63,869 nt of DNA from an uncultured Clostridia bacterium (GCA_944380675.1 CALWIH010000003.1:1-63869); one strand, 5' to 3'; counted from the stretch's first letter, positions 36,771 to 46,127 are shown. Made by a program: numbers and translations. Notes: generated by a model from the letters alone, not told the origin.

Positions 36771-37361
36771 TCAGCTCCCGGAAGCGGGGCAGGGGGAAGT
36801 CTGCCGCTCCCACTCCTTCTTCAGGATGGCGTACTGCACGGTGTTTTCATATTTCGGCGTGCCGTCCGGATGGTTCACGAAGGAGACAAACTCGAGAAAC
36901 ACGCCCTCGCGGCGCATCCCGAGCCGCTCGCAAAGGCGCTGGCTGGACAGGTTGTCGTCTTCCGTGCAGGCGTAAATCCGCCTCGCGCCCTTGTGCTCAA
37001 ACAGATACGCGAAGAAGGCGTGCGCCGCCTCGAAGGCATAGCCCTTTCCGCAGTAGTCCGCGTGAAGCATCCAGCAGGGGCTGAACGTGTCGCGCACGGC
37101 GTTCTCGTCCGCGTGCGGCTCTCCCGTCTCCGGGTACGCGTCGATCTCCCCGATGACTTTGCCGGTCTCCTTCAGGACTATCGCAAAATAATACTCAGTC
37201 TCGCCGGCGCGCTTCTTCATTTCCTCCCGGGCTTCCTCGAGCGAGCAGAGCTTCATACACGCAAAGCAGTTGACGGCGGGCTCTTTCAGGTAGGCGTACA
37301 CGTCGGCGGCGTCCGCTTCCAGGAACGGGCGCAGAATCAGCCGTTCCGTTTCGATTCTCAT
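36771..37361 (-). CDS. GNAT-family N-acetyltransferase (RimJ/RimL-like)
   Basis: 196 residues starting MRIETERLILRPF, with the family pattern GKVIGEIDAYPE, a CoA loop region around YCGKGYAFEAAHAFFAYLFE and RIYACTEDDNLSSQRLCERLGMRREG. It acetylates an unknown amine, possibly a protein N-terminus or small molecule. ATG 37361 has AAGGGGTG upstream; the longer open frame would run through the tRNA-Pro gene and is rejected. Confidence 0.88.
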   Translation of the reverse strand: MRIETERLILRPFLEADAADVYAYLKEPAVNCFACMKLCSLEEAREEMKKRAGETEYYFAIVLKETGKVIGEIDAYPETGEPHADENAVRDTFSPCWMLHADYCGKGYAFEAAHAFFAYLFEHKGARRIYACTEDDNLSSQRLCERLGMRREGVFLEFVSFVNHPDGTPKYENTVQYAILKKEWERQTSPCPASGS

Positions 37362-37382
37362 TCGCGGCACCCCTTGCGCAGA

Positions 37383-37420
37383 AAATAAAAAATGGGATAA
37401 AACCGAAACGGTTTTATCCC
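37383..37420 (-). terminator. Terminator of tRNA-Pro
   Basis: On the minus strand GGGATAAAACCG-TTT-CGGTTTTATCCC is followed by ATTTTTTATTTT, just after the tRNA. Confidence 0.9.
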
Positions 37421-37423
37421 ACA

Positions 37424-37499
37424 TGGTCCGAGTGGCGAGACTTGAACTCACGGCCTCTTGACCCCCAGTCAAGCGCGCTACCAACTGCGCCACACCCGG
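37424..37499 (-). tRNA. tRNA-Pro (anticodon GGG)
   Basis: 76 bases with encoded CCA. Acceptor CCGGGTG pairs with CACTCGG (one G-U). The anticodon stem CTTGA/TCAAG closes loop CTGGGGG, giving GGG, which reads CCC and CCU proline codons. D-arm GCGCAGTTGGTAGCGC and TTCAAGT are clear. Confidence 0.96.
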
Positions 37500-37514
37500 T
37501 TGACAACGTGTTAT

Positions 37515-37543
37515 ATCTTATCACACTCTCGACCGAAAATCAA
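37515..37543 (-). promoter_or_regulatory. Putative promoter of tRNA-Pro
   Basis: Minus strand TTGATT (37538-37543), 17-base spacer, TAAGAT (37515-37520). Confidence 0.55.
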
Positions 37544-37599
37544 GCCCTGAATTCAAATTTTTTCAAATTTTTTATGGAGAAAAAAAGGAGAGCGTATCG

Positions 37600-38382
37600 A
37601 TGCAGAAAAAGCTCGGAATCATGAAACGCGCCGCTTTCACGCTGCTGTGCGCGGCGGGCTGCCTCGGCCTGCTGACGGCGACGTCCGCCGTCTTCTTCTT
37701 CGCGCTCGGCGATTCCGGCGCGCCGGAGGAGAGGGAGGACGAGATTCCCGCCGAGCAGGCGGCTGCGCCCCCGGCCTCGTCCGGGAGTCTTGTGCTGGAG
37801 GACGGGTTTGTCCAGCCCGACGACTGGCGGCTTGTGCTCGTCAACTTTGAGACGCCCGTGCCGTCCGGCTGCGAGCCGGAGCTCATCGCCGTGGGCTCCG
37901 TGCAGGTGGACAAGCGCATCGAGGAAGACCTTACCGCGATGATGGAAGCCGCCGCGAAGGAGGGGCTTGCCATCACGCTCTCGTCCGGCTACCGCAGCAC
38001 CGAGCGGCAGGCGGAGCTCTTTCAGAACGCGGTCGAGGAGAACGTGGAGCTCGGAATGAACCTCGAGATGGCCGAGACGGTGGCGGCGGAGTCCGTCGCC
38101 CGGGCGGAGTACAGTGAGCACTCGACGGGCCTCGCCGTCGATTTGAACGGCGTCCTCGAGACGTTCGACGAGACGGCGGAGTATCGCTGGCTGCTGCGCC
38201 ACGCGCACGAGTACGGCTTCGTGCTGCGCTATCCCGAGGACAAGGCGGACGTGACGAAAATCCGCTTCGAGCCGTGGCATTTCCGCTACGTCGGAGCGGA
38301 GCACGCGTCGAAAATGCGGCTGCTCAACCTCTGCCTCGAGGAGTATCTTCTCTACCTCGACGCGCAGACGGGCGGCTCCTGA
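37600..38382 (+). CDS. D-alanyl-D-alanine carboxypeptidase, VanY/M15B type
   Basis: 260 residues: an N-terminal membrane anchor (about 10-37), an acidic linker, and an M15B domain with LSSGYRS (127-133), SEHSTGLAVDL holding zinc ligands His174 and Asp181, and EPWHFRYVG with catalytic Glu224 and ligand His227. It should trim the terminal D-Ala from peptidoglycan stem peptides outside the cell. AAAGGAG precedes ATG. A paralogue without these ligands lies at 50319. Confidence 0.93.
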   Translation: MQKKLGIMKRAAFTLLCAAGCLGLLTATSAVFFFALGDSGAPEEREDEIPAEQAAAPPASSGSLVLEDGFVQPDDWRLVLVNFETPVPSGCEPELIAVGSVQVDKRIEEDLTAMMEAAAKEGLAITLSSGYRSTERQAELFQNAVEENVELGMNLEMAETVAAESVARAEYSEHSTGLAVDLNGVLETFDETAEYRWLLRHAHEYGFVLRYPEDKADVTKIRFEPWHFRYVGAEHASKMRLLNLCLEEYLLYLDAQTGGS

Positions 38383-38424
38383 ACCCGTTTTTCCCGCGAA
38401 TTCTTCTTTTTCCGACGGAACCGA

Positions 38425-38452
38425 TTGAATTTATCGCATTATCTGGTATAAT
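38425..38452 (+). promoter_or_regulatory. Sigma-A promoter of gltX-glnS
   Basis: TTGAAT (38425-38430), 16-base spacer, TATAAT (38447-38452), about 80 bases before the gltX start. No T-box structure is visible in the leader. Confidence 0.7.
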
Positions 38453-38533
38453 AAAATGTAACCGTCCCGTTTCGGCGGATTTCGCGCGCCGGATTCCGGC
38501 GTGAAACTATTATTATGGAAGATGAGGGATACT

Positions 38534-39988
38534 ATGGACACGCGGGTAGTACGGACGAGATTTGCTCCCAGTCCGACCGGCTTTATGCACGTTGGAAATC
38601 TGCGCACGGCGCTCTATGAATATTTGATCGCGAGGTCGCAGGGCGGACGCTTCGTCCTGCGCATTGAGGACACCGACCAGGAACGTCTGGTGGAAGGGGC
38701 GGTGCAGGTGATATACCGCACGCTCGAGCAGGTAGGGCTCACGCACGACGAGGGCCCCGACGTCGGCGGCGAATACGGCCCCTATGTCCAGAGCGAGAGA
38801 AAGGACCTCTACCGCCCGTACGCGGAGCAGCTCGTCCGCGACGGCAAGGCGTACTACTGCTTCTGCACGAAGGAGCGCCTCGAAGCGCTCCACGCCGAGA
38901 AGGAGGGCGGCGGCTATGACCGCCACTGCCGCGACCTTCCCGCCGGGGAAGTGCAGGCTCTGCTCGACGCCGGGACGCCGTACGTCATCCGGCAGAAGAT
39001 GCCGCTCGAGGGCAGCACCACCTTCCACGACGCCGTGTACGGCGACGTGACCATCGAGAACAAGGAGCTCGAGGATCAGATCCTTCTGAAATCCGACGGC
39101 TATCCGACGTACAACTTCGCGAACGTCATCGACGACCACCTGATGCACATCACGCACGTCGTCCGCGGCTGCGAGTACCTGACGTCCACGCCGAAGTACA
39201 ACCTCCTCTACGAGGCCTTCGGCTGGGAGGTGCCGACGTATGTGCACCTGCCGCTCATCATGGGCAAGAACGAGGACGGCAGCGTCTCGAAGCTCTCGAA
39301 GCGCCACGGCGCGACGGGCTTTGCGGATCTCGTGCACGAGGGCTATCTCCCCGAGACGATTGTGAACTACATCGCGCTGCTCGGCTGGTGCCCGAAGGAC
39401 AACCGTGAGATGTTCACGCTCGACGAGCTCGCGCAGAACTTCTCGATCGACGGCATCAGCAAATCGCCCGCCGTCTTCGACTACGACAAGCTCAGATGGT
39501 TCAACGCCGAATACATCCGCGCGATGGAGCCGAAGCGCTTCCTCGCGCTCGCCATGCCGTATTTCCGCGAGGTCTTCGGGGAGAAGGAGTGCGACTGGGA
39601 CGTGCTCGCGTCCATCCTGCAGCCGCGCGTCGTGCAGCTGACGCAGATCCCGGAGATGATTGCGTTCTTCCGCGAGCTGCCGGACTATCCCGCAGAGTTC
39701 TTCGTGAACAAGAAGAGCAAGACGAACCTCGAGAATTCCGCAGAAATGCTCAAGGCGGCGATTGCCGAGCTCGGGCAGCTTGCGGACTGGAAGCTCGACG
39801 TGATTCACGAGTCGCTCATCGCCCTCGCGGGCCGTCTCGGCGTGAAGAACGGCACGCTGCTGTGGCCCGTCCGCATCGCGGCGGCCGGCGTGCAGGTGAC
39901 GCCCGGCGGCGCGATGGAAATTCTGACGATTCTCGGAAAAGAGGAGGCGCTGCGCCGTCTGCGCATCGGCCTCGACAAGCTGAATTGA
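38534..39988 (+). CDS. gltX: Glutamyl-tRNA synthetase
   Basis: 484 residues with FAPSPTGFMHVGNLRTAL (HIGH variant), RIEDTDQER and SKLSKRHG (KMSKS variant), plus the helical anticodon-binding C-terminal half. It charges tRNA-Glu and, in many Firmicutes, also tRNA-Gln. ATG 38534 follows GAGGGATACT; two upstream in-frame starts lack a site. Confidence 0.94.
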   Translation: MDTRVVRTRFAPSPTGFMHVGNLRTALYEYLIARSQGGRFVLRIEDTDQERLVEGAVQVIYRTLEQVGLTHDEGPDVGGEYGPYVQSERKDLYRPYAEQLVRDGKAYYCFCTKERLEALHAEKEGGGYDRHCRDLPAGEVQALLDAGTPYVIRQKMPLEGSTTFHDAVYGDVTIENKELEDQILLKSDGYPTYNFANVIDDHLMHITHVVRGCEYLTSTPKYNLLYEAFGWEVPTYVHLPLIMGKNEDGSVSKLSKRHGATGFADLVHEGYLPETIVNYIALLGWCPKDNREMFTLDELAQNFSIDGISKSPAVFDYDKLRWFNAEYIRAMEPKRFLALAMPYFREVFGEKECDWDVLASILQPRVVQLTQIPEMIAFFRELPDYPAEFFVNKKSKTNLENSAEMLKAAIAELGQLADWKLDVIHESLIALAGRLGVKNGTLLWPVRIAAAGVQVTPGGAMEILTILGKEEALRRLRIGLDKLN

Positions 39989-40001
39989 GGAGGTCTGCCC
40001 G

Positions 40002-41693
40002 ATGAGTGAGGAAATCAAACGGACAGAGGAAGCTGCGGAGGAAAGCAGCAATTTTATTCATGACTTTATCAGGGAGGACATCGCCGAGGGCGGCCGCTTT
40101 GCCGGGATGACGGTGCATACCCGTTTCCCGCCGGAGCCGAACGGCTACCTCCATATCGGCCACGCCAAGGCCATCTGCATCGATTTCGGCACGGCGGAGA
40201 AGTTCGGCGGCCTGTGCAACCTGCGCATGGACGACACGAACCCCACGAAGGAGGACGTCGAGTACGTCGAGAACATCAAGAGCGACATTCACTGGCTCGG
40301 CTTCGACTGGGGCGACCGCTTCTACTACGCCTCCGACTATTTCCCGAAGATGTACGAGTACGCCGTGGAGCTCATCAAAAACGGCGACGCCTACGTCTGC
40401 CAGCTGACGCCCGACCAGATGCGCGAGAACCGCGGCGACCTCACGACGCCCGCGGTGAGCCCGTACCGCGACCGCCCCGTCGAGGAGAGCCTCGACCTCT
40501 TCGCCCGCATGAAGGCCGGCGAGTTTGAGGACGGCGCGATGACGCTCCGCGCGAAGATTGACCTCGCGTCCGGCAATTTCAATATGCGCGACCCGGTCAT
40601 CTACCGCATCAACCACCTGCACCACCACCGCACCGGGAACGAGTGGTGCATCTATCCGATGTACGACTTCGCCCATCCGATTGAGGACGCCCTCGAGGGC
40701 ATCACGCACTCGCTGTGCAGCCTCGAGTTCGAGGATCACCGTCCGCTCTACGACTGGGTCATCTCGCACGTCAGCGTGCCCGCGAAGCCGCGTCAGATTG
40801 AGTTCGCGCGCCTCGGCATCAACAATACCGTCATGAGCAAGCGCAAGCTGCGCTATCTCGTGGAGGAGGGCTACGTCTCCGGCTGGGACGACCCGCGGAT
40901 GCCGACGCTGTGCGGCCTGCGCCGCCGCGGCTACACGCCCGCTTCCATCCGCAATTTCTGCGAGCGCGTCGGCGTCGCGAAGGTGAACAGCACCATCGAA
41001 TACAGCTTCCTCGAGCACTGCCTGCGCGAGGATCTCAACGAGAACGCCGCCCGCGCGATGGCGGTGCTCGAGCCGGTTCGCCTGACCATCACGAACTATC
41101 CCGAGGGGCAGACGGAGGAGTTCGACGTCGAGAACAACCCGAACCGCCCTCAGGACGGCACGCACAAGGTCGTCTTCTCCCGCAGTCTGTGGATCGAGAA
41201 GACGGACTTCCTCGAGGAGCCCATCAAGGGATATTTCCGGATGTTCCCCGGCAACGAGGTGCGCCTCAAGACGGCGTACGTCGTGCGCTGCACGGGCTGC
41301 CGCAGGGACGAGGCCGGGAACGTCGTCGAGGTCTTCGCGGAGTACGACCCCGCGACGCGCGGCGGCAACACGCCGGACGGCCGCAAGGTCAAGGGCACCA
41401 TTCACTGGGTGGAGGCCGGCGCGGCCCTCGACGCCGAGATCCGCCTCTACGACAGCCTGTTCACCGTCCCCGACCCGGACGCCCACGACTACCTCGAGGT
41501 GCTCAACCGCGAGTCGCTCAAGGTGCTCACGGGCTGCAAGGTCGAGCCGATGCTCCGGGACGCGAAGCCGGGCGAGTCGTTCCAGTTCATGCGGCAGGGC
41601 TATTTCTGCGCCGACAGCGCGGACAGCTCGCCGGAGCATCTTGTCTTCAACCGCTCGGTTTCCCTCAAGGAGAGCTTTAAGAAGGGAAAGTAA
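40002..41693 (+). CDS. glnS: Glutaminyl-tRNA synthetase
   Basis: 563 residues with RFPPEPNGYLHIGHAKAICIDFGTA, the strictly GlnRS-type start, LRMDDTNP and VMSKRKLRYLV (KMSKS variant), followed by a two-barrel anticodon-binding domain. It charges tRNA-Gln directly, so the cell need not rely on transamidation. It lies 13 bases after gltX and shares its promoter. The sequence is full length for the family. Confidence 0.96.
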   Translation: MSEEIKRTEEAAEESSNFIHDFIREDIAEGGRFAGMTVHTRFPPEPNGYLHIGHAKAICIDFGTAEKFGGLCNLRMDDTNPTKEDVEYVENIKSDIHWLGFDWGDRFYYASDYFPKMYEYAVELIKNGDAYVCQLTPDQMRENRGDLTTPAVSPYRDRPVEESLDLFARMKAGEFEDGAMTLRAKIDLASGNFNMRDPVIYRINHLHHHRTGNEWCIYPMYDFAHPIEDALEGITHSLCSLEFEDHRPLYDWVISHVSVPAKPRQIEFARLGINNTVMSKRKLRYLVEEGYVSGWDDPRMPTLCGLRRRGYTPASIRNFCERVGVAKVNSTIEYSFLEHCLREDLNENAARAMAVLEPVRLTITNYPEGQTEEFDVENNPNRPQDGTHKVVFSRSLWIEKTDFLEEPIKGYFRMFPGNEVRLKTAYVVRCTGCRRDEAGNVVEVFAEYDPATRGGNTPDGRKVKGTIHWVEAGAALDAEIRLYDSLFTVPDPDAHDYLEVLNRESLKVLTGCKVEPMLRDAKPGESFQFMRQGYFCADSADSSPEHLVFNRSVSLKESFKKGK

Positions 41694-41709
41694 GCGAGAA
41701 GGAAAAGCG

Positions 41710-41740
41710 AAACGGCATGGCGAAGGCCATGCCGTTTCTT
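41710..41740 (+). terminator. Terminator of gltX-glnS
   Basis: Perfect arms AAACGGCATGGC and GCCATGCCGTTT with a four-base loop, then CTTTG. Confidence 0.75.
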
Positions 41741-41854
41741 TGTGGGAGTTGAGTGCTGGTCTATAGAAATTATCGTTAGCTGGATTAACAGAACTGGGGT
41801 TGGTGCGAGTCGTCCGGAAAAAAACGTTTCACTGTTTTTCCTCGCTTTTTCTGA

Positions 41855-41975
41855 GGGGGCTGCGCCCCCTTGGGATACGGGGGTACGCGTTCTCCGCTCC
41901 CGCTCCGGTCGGTGCCTTGTTTGTGTGCCACCGGCACACGGCACCCTTTTGAAAAAGGCCTGGCGAAAACTTCAC
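41855..41975 (-). repeat. Dispersed intergenic repeat, copy 2 (inverted to 16414)
   Basis: Its reverse complement matches 16414-16525, including GTGCCGTGTGCC...GGCACAC and CAAGGCACCGACCGGAGCGG. The 306 bases between glnS and birA hold otherwise only the glnS terminator and no gene. Confidence 0.85.
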
Positions 41976-41999
41976 TTTCCCAATCGTTAGCCTTGCTTG

Positions 42000-42980
42000 C
42001 TACACTTTCTCCCCATAAATCCCCTGCACCAGCACCTCCCCGGAGCTGACGGCTATCTCCTCTCCGTCCTCCGTCATGACAATCAGCGCCCCATCCTTCG
42101 CGATACCGGTCGCCGTGCCCGTGATTTTCCTCCCGCCGCGGGTCAGGCTTACCCTCCGCCCGACGGAGACGCACAGGGAGCGGTATTCCTCGGGAAAGGA
42201 GCTGACCCCGTATGTGTCGTACAGCGCCTCCAGCTCGCGCAGAACCTCTGCGAGCAGCGCCGCGCGGGAAACGCGCTTCCCTGTCTCGAGGTACAGCGAC
42301 GTCGCCCGATCGGCAAGCTCCGGCGGGAACGACTCGTTCCCGGTATTGACCCCGATGCCCGGAATCAGGTAGTGGATGTGCTCCATCTCCGCGGAGAGCT
42401 CCGTGAGAATCCCGCAGACCTTCTTCGTCCCGATGACAACGTCGTTCGGCCATTTGATCTTCGCCTCGCAGCCCGTCAGAGACCGGATGCCGCGGCACAC
42501 CGCGACGGCGGAGAGCAGCGTCACGCCCGCCGCCTCGCCCGGCAGGACGTCCGGCCGCAGCAGCACGGAAAACCACAGCCCGCTCCCGGGCGGGGAGACC
42601 CAGCGGCGGCCGAGCCGCCCTTTTCCGCCCGTCTGCTCGTCCGCGACGATGACCGTCCCGTGCGGCGCTCCCGCGTCCCCCTGACGCTTCGCCTCCTCGT
42701 TCGTCGAGTCGACGGAGGGCAGGGAGACAATCGTGCGCCCGAAAACGCCGTCTCCCTTGAGGTGCGCGCGCACCTCCGCCTCGGAAACGCTGTCCGGCAC
42801 GCCGGTCAGCCGGTAGCCCCGGCGCGGCGCGGATTCGATTGTGTAGCCCTCGGCGCGCAGCAGCTCCATATTCTTCCACACCGCCGCGCGCGTGACGCCG
42901 AGCCGGCGGCTCAGCTCCTCGCCCGAGAGATACGCGTCGGTCTGCCGCAGCAGTCTGAGCAGCTCGTCCTTCGCTGTCAT
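42000..42980 (-). CDS. birA: Bifunctional biotin-protein ligase / biotin operon repressor
   Basis: 326 residues: an N-terminal winged helix (LSGEELSRRLGVTRAAVWKNMELLRAEGY, 18-46), the ligase domain with GGKGRLGRRWVSPPGSGLW and KWPNDVVIGTKKVCGIL, and an SH3-like end. It activates biotin with ATP and attaches it to AccB (Lys123 in this genome), and may repress biotin genes, none of which are in the window. ATG 42980 has GGATGGAG upstream; the open frame extending further up is a shadow of prfA. Confidence 0.93.
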   Translation of the reverse strand: MTAKDELLRLLRQTDAYLSGEELSRRLGVTRAAVWKNMELLRAEGYTIESAPRRGYRLTGVPDSVSEAEVRAHLKGDGVFGRTIVSLPSVDSTNEEAKRQGDAGAPHGTVIVADEQTGGKGRLGRRWVSPPGSGLWFSVLLRPDVLPGEAAGVTLLSAVAVCRGIRSLTGCEAKIKWPNDVVIGTKKVCGILTELSAEMEHIHYLIPGIGVNTGNESFPPELADRATSLYLETGKRVSRAALLAEVLRELEALYDTYGVSSFPEEYRSLCVSVGRRVSLTRGGRKITGTATGIAKDGALIVMTEDGEEIAVSSGEVLVQGIYGEKV

Positions 42981-43078
42981 GGTACTCCATCCCTTTCTCT
43001 TGCCCGCCGTCCGTCGGGCGGGCGATCTAAAGGATATTATATCGGATTTTGGGAATCTCAGCAAGGGAGAAAAAGAGG

Positions 43079-43107
43079 TTGTTGCGCGGCCTGTTTCGTG
43101 GTATACT
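43079..43107 (+). promoter_or_regulatory. Putative sigma-A promoter of the DUF951-prfA cluster
   Basis: TTGTTG (43079-43084), 17-base spacer, TATACT (43102-43107). Confidence 0.6.
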
Positions 43108-43152
43108 ATATAGAATACGGACAGTTCACGCTGTGTGGAGGAGGTGAAGGCT

Positions 43153-43350
43153 GTGGATGTTCGTCCTGGCGATATTCTGCTGATGAAAAAGCCGCATCCC
43201 TGCGGCGGCAAAACCTTTCTCGTGCTCCGCTCCGGGATGGATTTCAGGATCCGCTGTACGTCCTGCGGCCATGAGATTATGCTTCCCCGGCTCAAATGTG
43301 AAAAAAATATCAGGAAGATTCTCCGGGAGGACGGGGAGAAGGAGTCGTAG
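43153..43350 (+). CDS. DUF951 family protein (65 aa)
   Basis: The small protein starts DVRPGDILLMKKPHPCGGKTF and has RIRCTSCGHEIMLPR, with a CxxC pair and an earlier Cys; this is the pattern of DUF951, common beside translation or cell-cycle genes in Firmicutes. GTG 43153 is chosen because GGAGGTG lies six bases upstream; the earlier GTG at 43135 overlaps that site. Function unknown, possibly nucleic acid binding. Confidence 0.85.
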   Translation: MDVRPGDILLMKKPHPCGGKTFLVLRSGMDFRIRCTSCGHEIMLPRLKCEKNIRKILREDGEKES

Positions 43351-43401
43351 CGCCGGGCGCTTTTCCGGAAGATTATTGTTTGAGGAAAGGAACCCAAAGG
43401 A

Positions 43402-44481
43402 ATGCAGACATCTCTTGAAGTGTTTTTGAGGCGGTACGACGAGCTCACGCGGAAGCTCTCGGAGCCCGCCGCCTTCGACCCGAAGCAGTATGCCGCGCTG
43501 ATGAAGGAGCTCAGCGACATTACGCCCATCGCGGAGACGTACGCGAAGCTCACCAGGGCGGAGAAGGACCGCGAGGACGCCCGCGAGCTCATGAGCGCCC
43601 CCGGCGCCGACCGGGAGCTGCGTGAGCTCGCCGCCGCCGAGTACGAGGAGGCGGGGAAGGCCGCCGCCGGCCTTGCCGAGGAGCTCAAGCTCCTCCTCCT
43701 GCCGAAGGATCCGAATGACGAGAAGAACGTCGTCGTCGAGATCCGCGGCGGCGCGGGCGGCGAGGAGGCGGCGCTCTTTTCCGCCGTCCTGTTTCGGATG
43801 TACGCCATGTACGCGCAGCAGCGCGGCTGGGAGGTCGAGCTCGTCAACGCGAACGAGACGGAGCTTGGCGGGTACAAGGAAATCTCGTTCGCCGTCTCCG
43901 GGGCGGGCGCGTACTCGCGGCTCAAGTACGAGAGCGGCGTCCACCGCGTCCAGCGCGTGCCGGAGACGGAGACGCAGGGCCGCATCCACACCTCCACCGC
44001 GACGGTGGCCGTGCTGCCGGAGGCGGACGAGGTCGAAATCGCCATCGACCCGAAGGATTTGAAGATTGACACGTTCCGCTCGAGCGGCGCGGGAGGCCAG
44101 CACATCAACAAGACGTCCTCGGCCATCCGCATCACGCACCTGCCGACGGGCATGGTCGTCGAGTGCCAGGACGAGCGCAGCCAGTACAAGAACAAGGACA
44201 AGGCCATGCGCGTGCTGCGCTCGCGGCTCTATGAGAAGGAGCAGGCCGCGCGCGACGCCGAGCTCGCCGACGCCCGCCGTTCGCAGGTCGGCACCGGAGA
44301 CCGCTCGGAGCGCATCCGCACCTACAATTACCCGCAGGGCCGCGTGACCGATCACCGCATCGGCCTCACGATCTACCGGCTCGAGGACTTCCTCAACGGG
44401 AATCTCGACGAAATCATCGACGCCCTCATCGCGCACGACAGGGCGCGGCAGCTCGAGAGCGGCGCGGAATCCACTATTTGA
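43402..44481 (+). CDS. prfA: Peptide chain release factor 1
   Basis: 359 residues. The stop-codon-reading region is [19 protein letters not shown], and [20 protein letters not shown] carries the GGQ that triggers peptidyl-tRNA hydrolysis. It reads UAA and UAG. AGGAAAGGAACCCAAAGG precedes ATG. The usual prmC neighbour is absent. Confidence 0.96.
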   Translation: MQTSLEVFLRRYDELTRKLSEPAAFDPKQYAALMKELSDITPIAETYAKLTRAEKDREDARELMSAPGADRELRELAAAEYEEAGKAAAGLAEELKLLLLPKDPNDEKNVVVEIRGGAGGEEAALFSAVLFRMYAMYAQQRGWEVELVNANETELGGYKEISFAVSGAGAYSRLKYESGVHRVQRVPETETQGRIHTSTATVAVLPEADEVEIAIDPKDLKIDTFRSSGAGGQHINKTSSAIRITHLPTGMVVECQDERSQYKNKDKAMRVLRSRLYEKEQAARDAELADARRSQVGTGDRSERIRTYNYPQGRVTDHRIGLTIYRLEDFLNGNLDEIIDALIAHDRARQLESGAESTI

Positions 44482-44508
44482 ATTATGTGAAAAGAGGCGT
44501 CTCGGATT

Positions 44509-45528
44509 TTGAAGGAAACCATTCAGCTCAGCGCGTCCCGCCCGGAGGACGTGCGCGCCGCCGCCCGGATTCTCCGGGAGGGAGGACTCGTCGGCATCCC
44601 GACGGAGACCGTCTACGGCCTCGCCGCCAACGCCCTCGACGGGGCGGCCTGCGCGCGGATCTTCGCGGCGAAGGGAAGGCCGGCGGACAATCCGCTGATT
44701 GTTCATATCAGCGACATAAAACAGCTTTATACTCTTGTGCGTACCGTGCCGAAGGAGGCGGAAATTCTCGCCTCGCTCTACTGGCCCGGCCCGCTCACGA
44801 TGATTCTCCCGAAGGCGGACTGCATTCCCGACGAGGTCTGCGCGGGGCTTGACACGGTCGCCGTGCGCTTCCCGTCGCATCCCGCCGCGCAGGCCGTCAT
44901 CCGCGAGAGCGGGCTGCCGCTCGCGGCCCCCTCGGCCAACACGTCCGGCCGCCCGAGTCCGACGACGGCGCAGCACGTCCTGCACGACCTCGGCGGGCGG
45001 ATTGACGCCGTCCTCGACGGCGGGCCGTGCGACGTGGGCCTCGAGTCGACCGTCGTCACGCTGGCGACGAACCCGCCGCGCCTGCTGCGCCCCGGCGGCG
45101 TTACGCTCGAGCAGCTGCGCGCCGCGCTCGGCGAGGTGGTGCTCGACCCCGCCGTCCTCAACCCGCTGGCGGCGGGCGAGAAGGCGGCCTCGCCCGGCAT
45201 GAAGTACAAGCACTACGCGCCGAAGGCGAACGTCGTGATTCTCGACGGGCCGCGCGGCGCATATCTCGACTATGTCAACGCGCACCGGGAGAACGCCGGC
45301 GCGCTGTGCTACGCGGGAGACGAAAAGGAGCTGCGCGTCCCGTGCGTGTGCTGCGGCGGGGAGGAGAATTCCTCCGCGCAGGCGCACGAGCTCTTCGACG
45401 CGCTGCGCCGTCTCGACGACCTCGGCGTCTCCACCGTGTACGCGCGCTGCCCCGACAAAAACGGCGTCGGCCTTGCCGTCTACAACCGGCTGATCCGCGC
45501 CGCAGGATTTGAGGTGCTCAAGCTTTGA
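44509..45528 (+). CDS. ywlC: L-threonylcarbamoyladenylate synthase (Sua5-type)
   Basis: 339 residues: the catalytic domain with GGLVGIPTETVYGLAANAL, KGRPADNPLIVHI and SANTSGRPSPT (to about 200), and the extra C-terminal Sua5 domain after the linker ASPGMKYKHYAPKA. It makes threonylcarbamoyl-AMP for the t6A37 modification of ANN-decoding tRNAs. The start is TTG with AAAGAGGCG some distance upstream. Its stop overlaps coaE. Confidence 0.93.
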   Translation: MKETIQLSASRPEDVRAAARILREGGLVGIPTETVYGLAANALDGAACARIFAAKGRPADNPLIVHISDIKQLYTLVRTVPKEAEILASLYWPGPLTMILPKADCIPDEVCAGLDTVAVRFPSHPAAQAVIRESGLPLAAPSANTSGRPSPTTAQHVLHDLGGRIDAVLDGGPCDVGLESTVVTLATNPPRLLRPGGVTLEQLRAALGEVVLDPAVLNPLAAGEKAASPGMKYKHYAPKANVVILDGPRGAYLDYVNAHRENAGALCYAGDEKELRVPCVCCGGEENSSAQAHELFDALRRLDDLGVSTVYARCPDKNGVGLAVYNRLIRAAGFEVLKL

Positions 45529-46127
45529 ACAAACGGATTGTCATCGGCCTCACGGGGCCGACGGGCGCGGGAAAATCCACCGCGGCGGCGGAGTTCGCCC
45601 GCCTCGGGGCGCGCGTCGTCGACTGCGACCGGCTGGGCCGCGAGCTGCTCGGCTCGCCCGAGTGCGTCCGCCTGCTCTGCGAAGCGTACGGGGACGGCAT
45701 CCTCGGGCCGGACGGGAACATCTCCCGCCCGCGCCTCGCGGAGAGGGCCTTCTCGTCGCCCGGCGCGTCCGCGCGTCTGAACGAAATCACGCATCCGCTC
45801 ATCCGCCGGGAGATGGACGCGCGCATCGCCCGCTGGCTCGGCGAGGGCGCGCCCGCCGTCGTGGTGGACGCCGCGCTCCTCTTTGAGAGCGGCGCGGACG
45901 CCTCCTGCACGGTGACGGTGGCCGTCTCCGCGCCGGACGAGGTGCGTCTGCGGCGGATTATGGCGCGCGACGGCGTGACCCGCGAACAGGCACAGGCGCG
46001 TATGCGCGCGCAGAAGGACGCCGCGTTCTACACGGAGCGCGCCGGGTACTGTCTGGACGGAAGCGGGGAGGCGGAAGGGCTGCGCGAGCAGACCCGCGCG
46101 CTGTACCGCCGTCTGCTGGAGGAATAA
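45525..46127 (+). CDS. coaE: Dephospho-CoA kinase
   Basis: 200 residues with the P-loop GLTGPTGAGKST (8-19), VVDCDRLGRELL, LNEITHPLIRREM and VVDAALLFESG. It phosphorylates dephospho-CoA to CoA. The TTG start overlaps the preceding stop codon, implying coupling. Confidence 0.93.
   Translation: MNKRIVIGLTGPTGAGKSTAAAEFARLGARVVDCDRLGRELLGSPECVRLLCEAYGDGILGPDGNISRPRLAERAFSSPGASARLNEITHPLIRREMDARIARWLGEGAPAVVVDAALLFESGADASCTVTVAVSAPDEVRLRRIMARDGVTREQAQARMRAQKDAAFYTERAGYCLDGSGEAEGLREQTRALYRRLLEE

Noticed and set aside
37362-37493. N-terminal extension of the GNAT protein
   Set aside because: It would be translated from the tRNA-Pro gene and its terminator. The conserved start MRIETERLILRPF has its own ribosome binding site.
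38383-38533. A T-box or other riboswitch before gltX-glnS
   Set aside because: The 150-base gap holds a normal promoter and no stem I, specifier loop or antiterminator motif.
42981-44207. A long upstream extension of birA on the minus strand
   Set aside because: It covers the DUF951 and prfA genes in antisense, is low-complexity Ser/Arg, and family members begin at the winged helix.
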